Origin: Mesorhizobium sp. L-8-3
Lineage (GTDB): Bacteria > Pseudomonadota > Alphaproteobacteria > Rhizobiales > Rhizobiaceae
Length of the DNA stretch: 64,000 nt
Direction of reading: 5' to 3'
NCBI RefSeq assembly: GCF_016756615.1
Contig: NZ_AP023262.1
Location: forward strand, 124,001 to 188,000
Made by a program: the position numbers and the translations under genes. Under the pieces are notes generated by a model. That model saw only the letters and a program-made list of their open reading frames with translations, searched no databases and had not been told where the DNA came from. Each line of letters begins with the position of its first letter. The first letter of the stretch is position 1. This document shows positions 1 to 7,822 of the stretch, piece by piece.

Positions 1-120
1 CCGGCCCCTCGCCGCCCGCGGTATTCCTGCCGTTCTCCTCCACCTGCATGAGGGACGGTATAGTTATGATTCATATCTATTGTCGCGCATTCTGGACCCT
101 TGCCGAACATCATCGGGAGC

Positions 121-1452
121 TCAGGGGATTAGAAACAGCGTGATGGCCGGAAAGAGCATCAGGATGACGACACGCACGATGTCGGACAACACGAAATACA
201 TCACCGCCTTGTAGGTCTCGATGATCGGCGTGGCCTTCTCCATCGTATTGATGATGAAGAGGATCATCCCGACGGGCGGCGTGATCAGCCCCACCTCCAC
301 GACGATCAGAACGAGGATGCCGAACCATATCGCGACATGTTCCGCGCTCATGCCGAAGTCGAGGCCGGATATCACCGGAAAGAAGATCGGGATGGTGAGC
401 AGGATCATCGACAGGCTGTCCATCAGGCAGCCGAACACGAGATAGAACAGCAGCACGATCGACAGCACCATCCAGGGGCTGAAGCCTTGGTCTACTACGA
501 AGGCCGAGAGCTCCTGGGGGACCTGCGTCAGCGCGAGGAAACCGTTGTAGAAGGCGGCACCGAGCACGATGAAGAAGATCATCGCCGTTGATCGGCCGGT
601 GGAAAGGAAGCTGGCGAACAGGCTGCCAAACGTCAGGCCGCCATTGAGCCAGGCAATCAGTCCGGTACCGAAGGCGCCGACTGCCGCGCCTTCCGTCGGC
701 GTGAAGACGCCAGCATAGATGCCGCCAACGACCGCGAGGAACACCAGCAAGACCGGCCAGACGTCGAGGAGTGAGCGAAACCGCTCGCCATAGGGCATGC
801 GCTCGCGCAAGCCGGCGGCTTCGGGATTCAGCCGGACATAGACCGAAATCGTGATGACGTAGCCGATTGCGGCCAGCACGCCCGGCACGAACGCGGCCAG
901 GAACAGCTTGGCGATGTTCTGCTCGGTCAGGATCGCATAGATGACCAGGACGATCGAGGGAGGGATGAGAATGCCCAGAGTGCCGCCTGCGGCAAGAGCG
1001 GCGGTCGCAAACCCTCCTTCATAGCCGTATTTGCGCAATTCGGGCAGCGCGACCCGTCCCATGGTCGCCGCGGTCGCCAACGACGACCCGCAGATGGCCC
1101 CGAAGCCGGCGCATGCACCGATAGCCGCCATCGCCACGCCCCCGCGGCGATGTCCGAGCCATGACTCGGCCGCGCGAAACAGCGCCTGGCTCATCCCGCC
1201 GAGCGTGGCGAAATATCCCATGAGCAGGAACATCGGAACGATCGACAGCGAATAGCTGGAGAAGGTCGTGAAGGTCTCCGACTTCAGTTTCGCGAGCGCG
1301 ATGGCGATGTTGCCGTTGACCAAAGCGAGTCCCGCAAAGCCGACCGCGAACATGGCCAACCCGATCGGCACCCTCAGAAATATGAGGACCAGGAGAGCGG
1401 GAAACGAAACGAAGCCGATCTCAAGATTGCTCAATGTCGTCCCCGATCGCAT
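121..1452 (-). CDS. dctM: TRAP transporter large permease (DctM-like)
   Basis: This is the large membrane subunit of a tripartite ATP-independent periplasmic transporter, which carries the Na+-coupled translocation step for an organic acid. The 443-residue length and about twelve hydrophobic segments fit the DctM family. The conserved GAICGSSLATAATMG stretch, followed by LPELRKYGY, is the usual family signature after the fourth or fifth helix. The ATG at 1452 overlaps the end of the small-permease gene by 32 bases, so the two are translationally linked; a TTG at 1434 is an alternative start. It is the last gene of dctP-dctQ-dctM. The substrate cannot be read from the sequence. Proximity to the box cluster suggests an aromatic or other carboxylate, which is inference. 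Confidence 0.93.
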   Translation of the reverse strand: MRSGTTLSNLEIGFVSFPALLVLIFLRVPIGLAMFAVGFAGLALVNGNIAIALAKLKSETFTTFSSYSLSIVPMFLLMGYFATLGGMSQALFRAAESWLGHRRGGVAMAAIGACAGFGAICGSSLATAATMGRVALPELRKYGYEGGFATAALAAGGTLGILIPPSIVLVIYAILTEQNIAKLFLAAFVPGVLAAIGYVITISVYVRLNPEAAGLRERMPYGERFRSLLDVWPVLLVFLAVVGGIYAGVFTPTEGAAVGAFGTGLIAWLNGGLTFGSLFASFLSTGRSTAMIFFIVLGAAFYNGFLALTQVPQELSAFVVDQGFSPWMVLSIVLLFYLVFGCLMDSLSMILLTIPIFFPVISGLDFGMSAEHVAIWFGILVLIVVEVGLITPPVGMILFIINTMEKATPIIETYKAVMYFVLSDIVRVVILMLFPAITLFLIP

Positions 1453-2014
1453 CGCCGATGAGCGTTTTTCCGCTGGCCAGTTCGACCACCCGAACGATGG
1501 CCATGTATATTCCGACGATCGCCGCGACCGCGGCGCCGAAGAAGCTGAGCGCGTAGGCCCACCAGATCGGAAACTGCAGCAGGAAGGTCGTCTGGCCGCT
1601 ACGCATCTTGCTTTGCATTCCCGCTTCGAGTTGGACCGCGATCACGACCAGCACGACGGCGAAAAGCATCTCGATCAGGACGCCCTGTATCTTTTGCGCC
1701 CTTTCGGAGAACCAGCTCGTGAAGATGTCGACCGAAGCATGGCCGAGAGTGATGTGGCAGTAGGGCATGAAAGCGAATATCGAGAACGCGATACCCGCTT
1801 CGACCAGTTCGAAGTCGCCCTCGATGGGTCCTATTCCGGTTGACAGCGCCCAATCCGCAAATCCCGGCATCAGTGCCTGAACGGCGGCCGCATGGAGTAC
1901 GGTATTGAGGGTACGGCCGACGACGGACAGGCACATAAGCAGAATCAGCCCGCTCAGAACCAGCCCGCCCAACGCGGCCATCAGGCGTGACAATCCGACG
2001 AAGAATCGATGCAT
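1421..2014 (-). CDS. dctQ: TRAP transporter small permease (DctQ-like)
   Basis: This is the small membrane subunit of the TRAP transporter. At 197 residues with four predicted hydrophobic segments it matches the DctQ family, which braces the large permease and contacts the binding protein. The ATG at 2014 follows a short spacer after dctP that contains a strong stem-loop. Its 3' end overlaps the dctM start. The family has no catalytic motif, so the call rests on size, hydrophobic pattern and its place between dctP and dctM. Confidence 0.88.
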   Translation of the reverse strand: MHRFFVGLSRLMAALGGLVLSGLILLMCLSVVGRTLNTVLHAAAVQALMPGFADWALSTGIGPIEGDFELVEAGIAFSIFAFMPYCHITLGHASVDIFTSWFSERAQKIQGVLIEMLFAVVLVVIAVQLEAGMQSKMRSGQTTFLLQFPIWWAYALSFFGAAVAAIVGIYMAIVRVVELASGKTLIGDAIGDDIEQS

Positions 2015-2034
2015 GGCGTCACCATTCAGTCGAA

Positions 2035-2063
2035 GGGCCGCCGCCTGGCGTATGCGGCGGCCC
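2035..2063 (-). terminator. Stem-loop between dctP and dctQ
   Basis: GGGCCGCCGC (2035-2044) is perfectly complementary to GCGGCGGCCC (2054-2063) across a nine-base loop. There is no U-run, so it is more likely an mRNA-stabilising or attenuating hairpin than a full terminator. Such a structure after a binding-protein gene would let dctP be expressed above the permeases; that role is inferred. Confidence 0.55.
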
Positions 2064-2074
2064 GAGCGAGGAGA

Positions 2075-3118
2075 CTACTTGCCGTACGCATCCATCAGCG
2101 CACGGGCATTGCCTATCAGCGCCTGACCGTCCACATTCGCCCCCTTAACGTTGGCGACCCAGCTCTCATAAATGGGCTGGACGAGGTCCTTCCACTCCTG
2201 GGTGTCGGCTTGGTGAACCGTGACGATGTTGTTTCCACGATCGACGGCGACCTGGCGGGCCGGGCCGTCGGCGTCCGCCTGTGTGCCGCCGGCAAAGATG
2301 GAGAATTCCAGACCGGAATTCTGGTCGATGACCGCCTTCAGGTCATCCGGCAGGCTGTCGTATTTCGCTTTGTTCATCGCGAGCACGAAGGTGAGCGTAT
2401 AGAGGGCCGGGCCCTCGAACTCGGTGTGGTTCGTGACCAGTTCCGGCACCTTCAGCGCGGACGTCACCTCCCAAGGAATGGTCGTGCCGTCGATCACGCC
2501 CTTCGAGAGCGCCTCCGACACCGCCGGGACCGGCATGCCGACAGGTGTCGCCCCGACAAGGTCGAGAAGCTGGTTCACCAGGCGCGAGCCGCCGCGGATC
2601 TTCATGCCCTGCAGGTCCCCGGGCTTCGTTACCGGCTTGTTGGTGTGGAACATGCCGGGACCATGGACCCAGGTCGCCAGGATCTTCAGATCGGCGAATT
2701 CCCCATCCTTCATATGCTTTTCGAACAGCTGCCAGTAGGCGCTGGAAGCGGCACGGGCGTCCGAAACGAAGAACGGCAGTTCGAAGACCTCCGTCGACGG
2801 GAAGCGGCCCGGCGTGTAACCGGGTAGCGTCCAGACGATGTCCGCGACGCCGTCGATCGCCTGATCGATGAGCTCCGGCGGCGTGCCGCCGAGCGACATC
2901 GAGGCGAAACGCTCGATCTTGATGCGGCCACCCGAGTCCTTTTCCACCTTGTCCGCCCAGACATCCAGCACCAGGCGCGGCACGTTTGACTGTGCCGGCA
3001 GGAAGTGGTGCAGCCTCAGCGTGACTTCCTGCGCGAGCGCGGCCGTTGCGCCGAGGCCTATCATTGCAGCTGCCGCGGCACCGCCTATCAGTCCCACAAT
3101 CGTTCTGCGTGTCGTCAT
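2075..3118 (-). CDS. dctP: TRAP transporter substrate-binding protein (DctP-like)
   Basis: This is the periplasmic solute-binding subunit of the TRAP transporter. The 347-residue protein has an N-terminal export signal (RRTIVGLIGG followed by a hydrophobic stretch ending ALAQ) and then the DctP fold. The segment around KIRGGSRLVNQL carries the conserved arginine that binds the substrate carboxylate in this family. It is the first gene of the dctPQM set, and its upstream region (3119-3280) is unusually AT-rich, as expected of a promoter. The ligand is unknown. The adjoining CoA-dependent aromatic genes make an organic acid likely, but the transporter could belong to a separate regulon controlled by a gene beyond the left edge. 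Confidence 0.92.
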   Translation of the reverse strand: MTTRRTIVGLIGGAAAAAMIGLGATAALAQEVTLRLHHFLPAQSNVPRLVLDVWADKVEKDSGGRIKIERFASMSLGGTPPELIDQAIDGVADIVWTLPGYTPGRFPSTEVFELPFFVSDARAASSAYWQLFEKHMKDGEFADLKILATWVHGPGMFHTNKPVTKPGDLQGMKIRGGSRLVNQLLDLVGATPVGMPVPAVSEALSKGVIDGTTIPWEVTSALKVPELVTNHTEFEGPALYTLTFVLAMNKAKYDSLPDDLKAVIDQNSGLEFSIFAGGTQADADGPARQVAVDRGNNIVTVHQADTQEWKDLVQPIYESWVANVKGANVDGQALIGNARALMDAYGK

Positions 3119-3221
3119 AGTCTCCTCCCACTCAGGACCATTTTCTGGTCAGGTCAAACGCATCATTCCCGCCCCGCCGGCGGGATCGGGTTTCCTCGTG
3201 CTCGGGCCTCCGAACCCATAT

Positions 3222-3262
3222 TAGTTATGTATGATAATTATTACTAGATATATCTTTTTATG
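3222..3262 (-). promoter_or_regulatory. AT-rich promoter/operator region upstream of dctP
   Basis: This stretch is very AT-rich in a GC-rich genome and contains an inverted repeat, TTAT-GTATG-ATAA (3225-3237). Its TAGTTATG (3222-3229) recurs at 61-68 in the gap beyond dctM, next to the palindrome TATGATTCATA (65-75). A shared regulator of the TRAP genes and a gene to the left of the window is possible. No regulator is assigned. Confidence 0.35.
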
Positions 3263-3280
3263 TTGCCCACGTCGGCATTG

Positions 3281-4723
3281 TCACAGGGCGCCCGGCGATC
3301 CAGAAAAAGGCGCAGACTGCCCTGCTGGCGCGAGGGACGGGACGGCCTCCCTCCTGCGCCATTCCGCAAACGTCACACCGCGGCCGACGCAATCCACGAT
3401 CATCCGGCTTGGTCGCCAGACGACAGGATCCTCCTTTGCAAGTTCGTGAAGCGCCGCCAGGATTTCCTCGGCTCCCAAAGTTTCCGCATAGTGCATCAGC
3501 CCGCCGCGCCAGCGCGGGAAGCCGTAACCGTGTATCGTAACGAGATCGATGTCCGACGCGGAGGCGGCGATCCCCTCGAACAGGATCTCCGCCGCCTCGT
3601 TGATCATGGCAAGGAGCAGGCGGTGGCGTATGTCGTCGGCGGTGAAGGTTCGCCGCGTCACCTTGGCAAAATACGCCTCCTCCCGCACCAGGTCCTCGAC
3701 CAGTGGATCGATCACCTTGCCGCCGCCGCCCGGATAACGATACCAGCCGACCGCCGCTTTGCGTCCGAGACGGCCCTCCGCCACCATCCTGTCGGCAATC
3801 GGGATGTAGCGGCGGTTACGGTCGCGTGTCGCGTCCTGGCGCCGGCGGTTTGCATGGGCGATGTCGAGCCCCGACAGGTCCTGAGCTTCGTAGGGGCCCA
3901 TGCGATAGCCGAAATCGACCATGGCCTCGTCGATATCCCATGGGGTCGACCCGTCCATCAGAAGCGTATCCGCCGCCTCCCTGTAGCGCGCGAGGATGCG
4001 GTTCCCGATAAATCCGTCACAGACGCCGGCCAGGACCGGGACCTTGCGCAGCCTCCCGGCCAGAGCAAAGCCGAGCGCGACCGCCGCGTCCGAACTCTTC
4101 CTGCCCTGGACGATCTCCAGCAGCTTCATGATGTGCGCTGGTGCGAAGAAATGCAGTCCCACGAGACGCGCGGGATCGTCCAGCACCTCGGCCATCGTAT
4201 CGATGTCGAGGTAGGACGTATTCGTGGCCAGCACCGCGTCGCGCGGCAGAGCGGCTTCAAGTGCAAGAAGCACCTGTCGCTTGACGTCCATGCTCTCGAA
4301 CGCGGCCTCGATCGCCAGGCCGCAGCCGGATGCCCGGGAATAGTCGGTCGTGACGGTCAACCTGCTGCGCAGCGCCTCTACCGACCCGGATGTCAGGAAC
4401 CCGCGCCCAAGCCCTACTTCCACGAGTTTTGCCAGATTGGCTTCGGCGCGTGACGCCCCCTCATCGTCCGCTTCGAGAACAGTGACCGAACAGCCCGCCG
4501 AAAGGAGCGCAAAGGCGATCCCCGCGCCCATCGTCCCGCCACCGACAACGGCGATGCCGGGAAGATCATGCGCAGCCAGGTGCCGCAGCCGGTCCGGCAT
4601 CCCGGCACCACGCTCCGCGACGAGCACGTGATGCAGGGCACGGGACTGAACGCTCGCCTCCACGAGAGCATCGTCGGACTGCGCATGTCCGGATATCCCC
4701 CCTTCAGGCAACGAAACAGTCAT
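3281..4723 (-). CDS. 3-hydroxyacyl-CoA dehydrogenase
   Basis: The protein oxidises a 3-hydroxyacyl-CoA to the 3-oxoacyl-CoA with NAD+. The Rossmann motif GGGTMG lies at residues 61-66 and the HFFAPAHIMKLLEIVQG stretch is typical of the 3HCDH N-terminal domain; two C-terminal 3HCDH helical domains follow, giving 480 residues. About 55 residues precede the Rossmann fold and resemble the linker of FadB/FadJ-type fusions, but no hydratase domain is present. The ATG at 4723 has a clear GGGAGGAG ribosome-binding site. A BoxR-like operator motif lies 37 bases upstream. After ring cleavage the box pathway gives 3,4-dehydroadipyl-CoA, which needs hydration, 3-hydroxy oxidation and thiolysis; acting on 3-hydroxyadipyl-CoA is therefore the likely role, by inference. 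Confidence 0.9.
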   Translation of the reverse strand: MTVSLPEGGISGHAQSDDALVEASVQSRALHHVLVAERGAGMPDRLRHLAAHDLPGIAVVGGGTMGAGIAFALLSAGCSVTVLEADDEGASRAEANLAKLVEVGLGRGFLTSGSVEALRSRLTVTTDYSRASGCGLAIEAAFESMDVKRQVLLALEAALPRDAVLATNTSYLDIDTMAEVLDDPARLVGLHFFAPAHIMKLLEIVQGRKSSDAAVALGFALAGRLRKVPVLAGVCDGFIGNRILARYREAADTLLMDGSTPWDIDEAMVDFGYRMGPYEAQDLSGLDIAHANRRRQDATRDRNRRYIPIADRMVAEGRLGRKAAVGWYRYPGGGGKVIDPLVEDLVREEAYFAKVTRRTFTADDIRHRLLLAMINEAAEILFEGIAASASDIDLVTIHGYGFPRWRGGLMHYAETLGAEEILAALHELAKEDPVVWRPSRMIVDCVGRGVTFAEWRRREAVPSLAPAGQSAPFSGSPGAL

Positions 4724-4759
4724 CCGCGTCTCCTCCCTTGTTTGCTATATAACGCATAT

Positions 4760-4775
4760 TGTGTAGTATAATGCA
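4760..4775 (+). promoter_or_regulatory. Candidate BoxR operator, copy 1
   Basis: TGTGTAGTATAATGCA is one of four matches to TRTGnnnTATAATGCA in the box region. It lies 37 bases upstream of the 3-hydroxyacyl-CoA dehydrogenase start. Operators of the related regulator BzdR are known to contain TGCA repeats. Assignment to BoxR is inference. Confidence 0.55.
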
Positions 4776-4909
4776 ACAACAGAATTCAGCGCCCCCCGAG
4801 AAACCCGTCCGGATCGCGAAGCTGACGGCGACGGCTCGGAATGGGGCGCAGGCTCCGGCATCGGCCGGTCTCCCGCCCGCTCGCCCGGCTGGTCGCAAAT
4901 GTGATCAAG

Positions 4910-5872
4910 TCACGCGCGGATCGCGTTCCGGCCTCCAGGGCCGATCGGCTTCAGCTCGTCGAGGAATCCTTCCTCGCGGATCAGCCGAAGGAGATCCTGA
5001 AGCGAGGTTTCCAGCGTCCTGTTGGACGTATCGAGCTTGGCGGAAGCCTTTTCGTACAAGGCTTCGCGGCTGTGGAGGATGGATTTGAGCTGCTCCATTG
5101 CCTCGGGATTGCCGGCCATCGGACGGGTGTCACCCTGGGCACGCACCCTTCCCATGTGCTCCTCCGGACTGGCCTTGATCCAGACCGTATGGAAATGCGA
5201 CAGAAGCGTCTTGTAGGTGTCAGGCTCGGCGACTATGCCGCCCGCAACCGCAAGGATCATCGTATCATGCGTGGCGATGATGCGGCTGACGGCCTGGGCC
5301 TCCAGCCTGCGATAGCCCTCCTGGCCGTAAAGAGCCATCACTTCGTTGACGGGCATGCCCGACTGTTCCTCGATATCGTGGTTGAGCTCCACGAACGGGA
5401 TGTTCAGAGCCTTGCTTGCGAGATCTCCGAGTGTGGATTTGCCGGCCCCCCTGAGACCGACGAGACAAATGCGGTGCGCCCGCAGGCTTTCGGGCGGGGC
5501 GGGATTGAGGACATCGAGCACCCGACGCCGCACGTCCGCGGGCGACGAGCGGAAGAGGTCGGCGACGCGCACGGCCTCAGACGTCCAAGGATCCTCTTCG
5601 CCCACGAGCCACTCGATCCTGTGATCGAGGGCGATTGCCACGCGCTCGAGCAGGCCGATCGAGATGTTGCCCTCGCCGGCCTCGAGTTGCGCAAGGTATC
5701 TTGGGGACACGCCCGAAATCTCGGAGACCACGCGGCGGGGAAGCCCCTTCAGTTCCCGCGCCTTGCGCACGCGCTCGCCGACCCTGGAAATCAGCCTGTC
5801 GACGGCGACTTCGAGCCCGTCATGCGGCTCGACGCGTGTCGCTTCACCCTTGAAGTTGGTGATCTCGCTCAT
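4910..5872 (-). CDS. boxR: BoxR-type regulator: HTH domain fused to shikimate-kinase-like domain
   Basis: This is a benzoyl-CoA-responsive transcriptional repressor of the BoxR/BzdR family. Residues about 28-90 form an XRE-type helix-turn-helix (SEISGVSPRYLAQLEAGEGN). From residue 135 onward the protein resembles shikimate kinase, with the P-loop GLRGAGKST at 139-147. In the family this domain senses benzoyl-CoA rather than acting as a kinase. The 320-residue length matches the family. It is transcribed with the box genes but has its own upstream TATAATGCA motif (5885-5900), consistent with autorepression. The HTH plus kinase-like fusion inside a box cluster makes the call secure; operator assignment is inference. 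Confidence 0.95.
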   Translation of the reverse strand: MSEITNFKGEATRVEPHDGLEVAVDRLISRVGERVRKARELKGLPRRVVSEISGVSPRYLAQLEAGEGNISIGLLERVAIALDHRIEWLVGEEDPWTSEAVRVADLFRSSPADVRRRVLDVLNPAPPESLRAHRICLVGLRGAGKSTLGDLASKALNIPFVELNHDIEEQSGMPVNEVMALYGQEGYRRLEAQAVSRIIATHDTMILAVAGGIVAEPDTYKTLLSHFHTVWIKASPEEHMGRVRAQGDTRPMAGNPEAMEQLKSILHSREALYEKASAKLDTSNRTLETSLQDLLRLIREEGFLDELKPIGPGGRNAIRA

Positions 5873-5884
5873 AACGGCAACACT

Positions 5885-5900
5885 TGTGAATTATAATGCA
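5885..5900 (+). promoter_or_regulatory. Candidate BoxR operator, copy 2
   Basis: TGTGAATTATAATGCA lies 12 bases upstream of the boxR ATG, in the 55-base gap after the thioesterase gene. It partly overlaps an inverted repeat, GCACAAGCG...CGTTGTGC. The position fits autoregulation of boxR. Confidence 0.55.
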
Positions 5901-5927
5901 CAAGCGTAGGAACGTTGTGCGCGGATT

Positions 5928-6386
5928 TCAATTGGTTTCCTTCAACGCGGGCAAATCCCCGGTGGTTTTCCACTCATCAGGCACGAGATGCGACGCGACC
6001 AGATCGCGGATTTGCACAGGCGGAGGGCTCTTTCGGAACGCATCGGCAATCGTGAAGACGCAGACGAACCGTCCCTCGAAACAAAGCTCGCCATTCTGAT
6101 AGCCATCTACCCGGAAGCCCACCGACGATTCGCCGAGGCGATTCGGCCAGACACGGCAGACGAGCCTGTGCCGCGGCGTCACGGGCGCGCGAAAATCCAG
6201 ACTCATATGGACGAACGGCGTTCCGACGTTGTGATCCAGTTCCATCTGGTACCAGCCCGCTCCGCCGACGTCTTCCCACCAGGCATTGATCGCATCGAGG
6301 GCAAACGACGGTATGCGCGCCGTGTACACGATCCTCGCGGGGTCGCAGTCACCCCAGGTAACACGGATCTCGTGCTCGAATGCCAT
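5928..6386 (-). CDS. 4-hydroxybenzoyl-CoA thioesterase-family protein
   Basis: This is a hotdog-fold acyl-CoA thioesterase of 152 residues. The motif WGDCDPARIVYTARI near the N-terminus carries the Asp and aromatic residues of the 4HBT active-site loop (Asp15/Asp17 are candidates). It starts three bases after the boxA stop and is the last gene of boxC-boxB-small protein-boxA-thioesterase. In box clusters such an enzyme is thought to release CoA from benzoyl-CoA or from stalled intermediates and so restore the free CoA pool. Its true substrate here is not determined by sequence. Confidence 0.85.
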   Translation of the reverse strand: MAFEHEIRVTWGDCDPARIVYTARIPSFALDAINAWWEDVGGAGWYQMELDHNVGTPFVHMSLDFRAPVTPRHRLVCRVWPNRLGESSVGFRVDGYQNGELCFEGRFVCVFTIADAFRKSPPPVQIRDLVASHLVPDEWKTTGDLPALKETN

Positions 6387-6389
6387 GAT

Positions 6390-7571
6390 CTAATATGTCT
6401 CTACGTGATATCGCCCGGCGACGCGCATGGCATCCCGCATCGTTTCCCAGTGTTCGCCAATGCCCTCGGCAATCTGGGAAAACGCGCGCTCGACCCCTTC
6501 CTCCATGCCGCGCAGGCCGCAAATGTAGATATGGGTATCGGGATCGGCAAGCAGTTCGGTGATGGCCTCCTGCTCGGCCATCATGCGGTCCTGCACGTAC
6601 TCCTTCTCGGCACCGGGAAGACGGCTGAAAACGAGGTGCTTCTTCAGCAACCGTTCCGGAACCTTGTTGAGAGGGCCGAAATAGGGAAGGCTGTCGGGGG
6701 TCCGGGCGCCGAAGAAGATCATCATGTCGCCGGACGATGCCGCCATTCGCTGGCGGCGCATCGTGAAGGCGCGAAATGGTGCCGAGCCAGTGCCGGTGCA
6801 AATCATCAGCAGCCGCGCCGAAGGATCGTCTGGCATCAGGAAGGTTGCGCCGAACGGACCCGCCACGCTCACCTCGTCGCCCTTCCGGAGATTGCACACA
6901 TAGTTCGAGCAGGTGCCGTGCTCTTCACGCTTCACGGTGAGGGCGATGTTGTTGTAGTTTGGTCGTTCGCCGTCGCGCGGGCTGGACACTGAATAGAGTC
7001 GCGGCAGATGCGGCTTGCCGTCGGCCCCGACGCCGGGCGGAATGATCCCGATCGACTGCCCTTCGAGCACCGGAAACGGCTGGGCGCCGAAATCGAGAAT
7101 GATGTGGCGGACCTCAGTGCCCGAATCCTCCGACGTCAGTCGATAGCTCCCCTGCACTTTGGCGATGGCGGGCTTGCCGATGTTGTAGAGGTTGACCGAG
7201 GGCTTCGCGGCGCTCGCCGGCGCTTTCGCCTTGCCACCTGCCCCCTTGTGCGCGTCGGCCAGCAGCGCCGCCATCACCTCGTCGAGGGCTTCAATCTGCT
7301 CGCTCTCCGATCCCACGTCCTGCTGCACGGGCAGTTCCGCCCAGGAAAACTGCTCTTCGAGGGAATACGGGACCGTAACGACGCGCCATTCGTCGATGGA
7401 ACCTGTAGGACAGACCGGAATGCAATCCATGCAGAAATTGCAGTTGGCCGCATCGACCACAACGTTGTTGTCGTCATGCGTGATCGCGCCCACCGGACAC
7501 GTCATCTCGCAGGTATAGCAGCGGATGCATATCTCGGGATCGATCAGGTGCTGCTTGAGCGGCTGGTTCAT
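6390..7571 (-). CDS. boxA: Benzoyl-CoA 2,3-epoxidase reductase subunit BoxA
   Basis: BoxA passes electrons from NADPH to the BoxB oxygenase, which forms 2,3-epoxybenzoyl-CoA. Two [4Fe-4S] ferredoxin motifs are visible: Cys15/18/21/25 and Cys44/47/50/54. After a linker comes a ferredoxin-NADP reductase part with the FAD motif RLYSVSSPRD and the NADPH motif MICTGTGSAPFRAF. The start is placed at the ATG at 7571 because it overlaps the stop of the preceding small gene as ATGA and begins MNQPLKQHL; an upstream in-frame start at 7589 is less likely. The protein is then 393 residues, about the family size. It lies next to boxB in the usual arrangement apart from the intervening small gene. Confidence 0.96.
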   Translation of the reverse strand: MNQPLKQHLIDPEICIRCYTCEMTCPVGAITHDDNNVVVDAANCNFCMDCIPVCPTGSIDEWRVVTVPYSLEEQFSWAELPVQQDVGSESEQIEALDEVMAALLADAHKGAGGKAKAPASAAKPSVNLYNIGKPAIAKVQGSYRLTSEDSGTEVRHIILDFGAQPFPVLEGQSIGIIPPGVGADGKPHLPRLYSVSSPRDGERPNYNNIALTVKREEHGTCSNYVCNLRKGDEVSVAGPFGATFLMPDDPSARLLMICTGTGSAPFRAFTMRRQRMAASSGDMMIFFGARTPDSLPYFGPLNKVPERLLKKHLVFSRLPGAEKEYVQDRMMAEQEAITELLADPDTHIYICGLRGMEEGVERAFSQIAEGIGEHWETMRDAMRVAGRYHVETY

Positions 7572-7768
7572 TGCTGAATGCCTCTGCACGGCTCCTCGCC
7601 TAGGCCCGTCGCTTCCCTGTTCAAACTCGGCGAAGGAGCGGCGAGCAATTGGAGAATCTCGCGGCAGGCTCCATTGCAGTCTGCGCAGCCAAGGCAGCTT
7701 TCGGCATCGAAACGCGGCTCACGGAACGGTTTGGCTTCACGAACAACCAGCATCGTCCTCATCCCCAT
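7568..7768 (-). CDS. Small CX2CX2CX3C protein between boxB and boxA
   Basis: No family is recognised. The 66-residue protein fills the 250-base gap between boxB and boxA, and its TGA overlaps the boxA ATG (ATGA), the usual sign of translational coupling. It has four cysteines at residues 25, 28, 31 and 35 (SCLGCADCNGACRE), which is the spacing of one [4Fe-4S] ferredoxin cluster, though the proline that normally follows the last cysteine is missing. A lone cysteine lies near the C-terminus. Codon use is GC-rich like the neighbours. The start is uncertain: ATGs at 7768, 7762 and 7753 and a TTG at 7792 are in frame. It could be an electron carrier or assembly factor for BoxAB, or a zinc-binding peptide. 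Function is unknown. Confidence 0.6.
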   Translation of the reverse strand: MGMRTMLVVREAKPFREPRFDAESCLGCADCNGACREILQLLAAPSPSLNREATGLGEEPCRGIQQ

Positions 7769-7822
7769 CTTTTGCTGGCCGACCCCGGGCAAAAAGTCCC
7801 GAGGTCGGCCAAACGAATGGCA

